Origin: an uncultured Nitrososphaerota archaeon
GTDB lineage: Bacteria; Bacillota; Clostridia; Oscillospirales; Ruminococcaceae
Direction of reading: 5' to 3'
Length of the DNA: 6,028 nucleotides
Assembly (NCBI GenBank): GCA_934869045.1
Contig: CAKXAF010000171.1
Coordinates: forward strand, 1-6,028
Made by a program: the position numbers and the translations under genes. Below, piece by piece: positions 5,429 through 6,028 of this stretch. Numbering within the stretch: position 1 is the first letter of the stretch; every line of letters starts with the position of its first letter. The notes under the pieces are model-generated. The model saw only the letters and a list, made by a program, of their open reading frames with translations, did no database searches and was not told the DNA's origin.

Positions 5429-5641
5429 ATGGCAATCCAAATCAACCTGGACGTCATGCTTGCCAAACGCAAGATGAATTCCACGGAACTGGCAGGAAAG
5501 GTCGGCATTACCTTGGCCAACCTTTCCATCCTGAAAACCGGGAAGGCACGGGCCATTCGCTTTTCCACCCTGGACGCCATATGCAGGGCTCTAAACTGCC
5601 AGCCGGGTGACATCCTGGAATATCTGGAGGACGATCAATGA
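5429..5641 (+). CDS. YozG-like HTH (Xre/Cro family) transcriptional regulator
   Basis: This 70-residue protein is a single Cro/C1-type helix-turn-helix domain of the short YozG type. Visible elements are the N-terminal strand MAIQINLDVMLAKRKM, the helix-turn-helix STELAGKVGITLANLSILKTGKA (18-40), and the family ending FSTLDAICRALNCQPGDILEY (45-65). It has no ligand-binding domain. The ribosome binding site AGGAGG lies just after the stop of the DUF2975 gene, and the ATG at 5429 is ten bases downstream of that stop. It overlaps the next gene by four bases (ATGA), indicating tight coupling of three genes. It probably autoregulates the operon, perhaps through the palindrome near 4885-4902, and may be modulated by the membrane partner; both are inferences. 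Confidence 0.9.
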   Translation: MAIQINLDVMLAKRKMNSTELAGKVGITLANLSILKTGKARAIRFSTLDAICRALNCQPGDILEYLEDDQ

Positions 5642-6028
5642 CCAGACCGGCTTCTGCCTCCCGTTTGCTTTTACCGCTGGCCGTATTTGCGGCGGGAAGT
5701 CTTCTGTCCCTTGGCCTTTTCACAGTGGGGCTTGTTTATGCGGCAAAATGCCGGCTGACCACACTCTTTGAGTATCATTCCCCGTCCGGCGCCGCTTCTG
5801 TCGCATTTTGTAGGATCGGGGAACCGGAATGGTCCTTTGGCCCGACAACCATCCGAGTCTGTGTCACTACGGATCAGGTGGTCCGCAGTGAGGTCACCGT
5901 TCGGATTTTTAACGGCAGCGGAGCGGTCACCCGGGAAAACTTCCGGGTGCAATGGCTGGATCGAGCAGTACGGATTATTCTGAATGGGGAAGAACAAACG
6001 GATTGTATATTTGAAATCAGCCTAGAAT
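5638..6028 (+). CDS. Membrane-anchored hypothetical protein, 3' end beyond window (partial)
   Basis: An open frame starts at ATG 5638 inside the stop of the HTH gene (ATGA overlap) and runs to the window edge, giving 130 residues without a stop. The ribosome binding site is the GGAGGA in the HTH coding end (about 5626-5631). A single hydrophobic stretch at about 8-36 is a signal anchor or lipobox-free signal peptide, followed by an extracellular domain. That domain reads like a beta-rich fold: HSPSGAASVAFCRIGEPEWSFGPTTIRVCV (47-76) and NFRVQWLDRAVRIILNGEEQTD (101-122). The SPsG ... GEPxxxFGP ... NGEEQ pattern reminds me of DUF5412-like proteins that accompany DUF2975/YozG pairs, but I am not sure of the family. 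C58, C75 and C123 are present. Function unknown; likely works with the DUF2975 protein at the membrane. Confidence 0.75.
   Translation, partial: MTRPASASRLLLPLAVFAAGSLLSLGLFTVGLVYAAKCRLTTLFEYHSPSGAASVAFCRIGEPEWSFGPTTIRVCVTTDQVVRSEVTVRIFNGSGAVTRENFRVQWLDRAVRIILNGEEQTDCIFEISLE

Noticed and set aside
5671..5997. Minus-strand frame of 108 codons near the right edge
   Set aside because: It is antisense to the third gene of the DUF2975 operon, which has translational coupling and a membrane anchor; the antisense frame has no ribosome binding site or recognisable domain.

Overview
The window looks like a chromosomal segment of an endospore-forming, anaerobic Gram-positive bacterium, most likely a Clostridia member of the Oscillospiraceae type. 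That placement is an inference. It rests on a compact spoVAC-spoVAD-spoVAE operon, a PerR-like regulator next to rubrerythrin, a DUF2508 gene, strong AGGAGG-type ribosome binding sites and moderately GC-rich coding DNA. No mobile element, CRISPR array, tRNA or rRNA was seen.

Layout. Bases 1-70 are AT-rich with no gene. A strong hairpin terminator (72-105) closes a small minus-strand gene for a 59-residue cysteine-rich protein (152-331). A 212-base gap with divergent orientation follows. Three plus-strand genes come next: a DUF2508 (YaaL-like) protein (544-825), then, behind their own sigma-A-like promoter, a nucleotidyltransferase-fold protein lacking its catalytic motif (890-1210) and an overlapping HEPN-domain protein (1191-1631), ending at a terminator near 1761-1796. 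The minus-strand spoVA operon (3667 down to 1794) encodes the dipicolinic-acid channel proteins SpoVAC, SpoVAD and SpoVAE. Divergent from it is an oxidative-stress unit: a PerR-like Fur-family repressor (3819-4238) and rubrerythrin (4272-4811), closed by a clear terminator. The last unit is driven by a TTGACA/TATTCT promoter with an extended -10. It encodes a DUF2975 membrane protein (4930-5418), a YozG-like small HTH regulator (5429-5641) and a membrane-anchored protein cut by the window end (5638-6028).

How they work together. The spoVA genes act late in sporulation and in germination (dipicolinate movement). The perR-rbr pair is a peroxide-sensing and peroxide-removal module: two near-consensus Per-box-like sites flank a textbook sigma-A promoter, which suggests autoregulation. 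The NTase/HEPN pair is organised like a type VII (MntA/HepT-like) toxin-antitoxin, but the NTase has lost the GS and DxD residues, so its biochemistry must differ. The most notable points are this pseudo-NTase/HEPN pair, the PerR-like protein that keeps all five regulatory metal ligands at exact spacing yet lacks the structural zinc cysteines, and the unannotated small Cys-rich protein. I see no clearly new large system.
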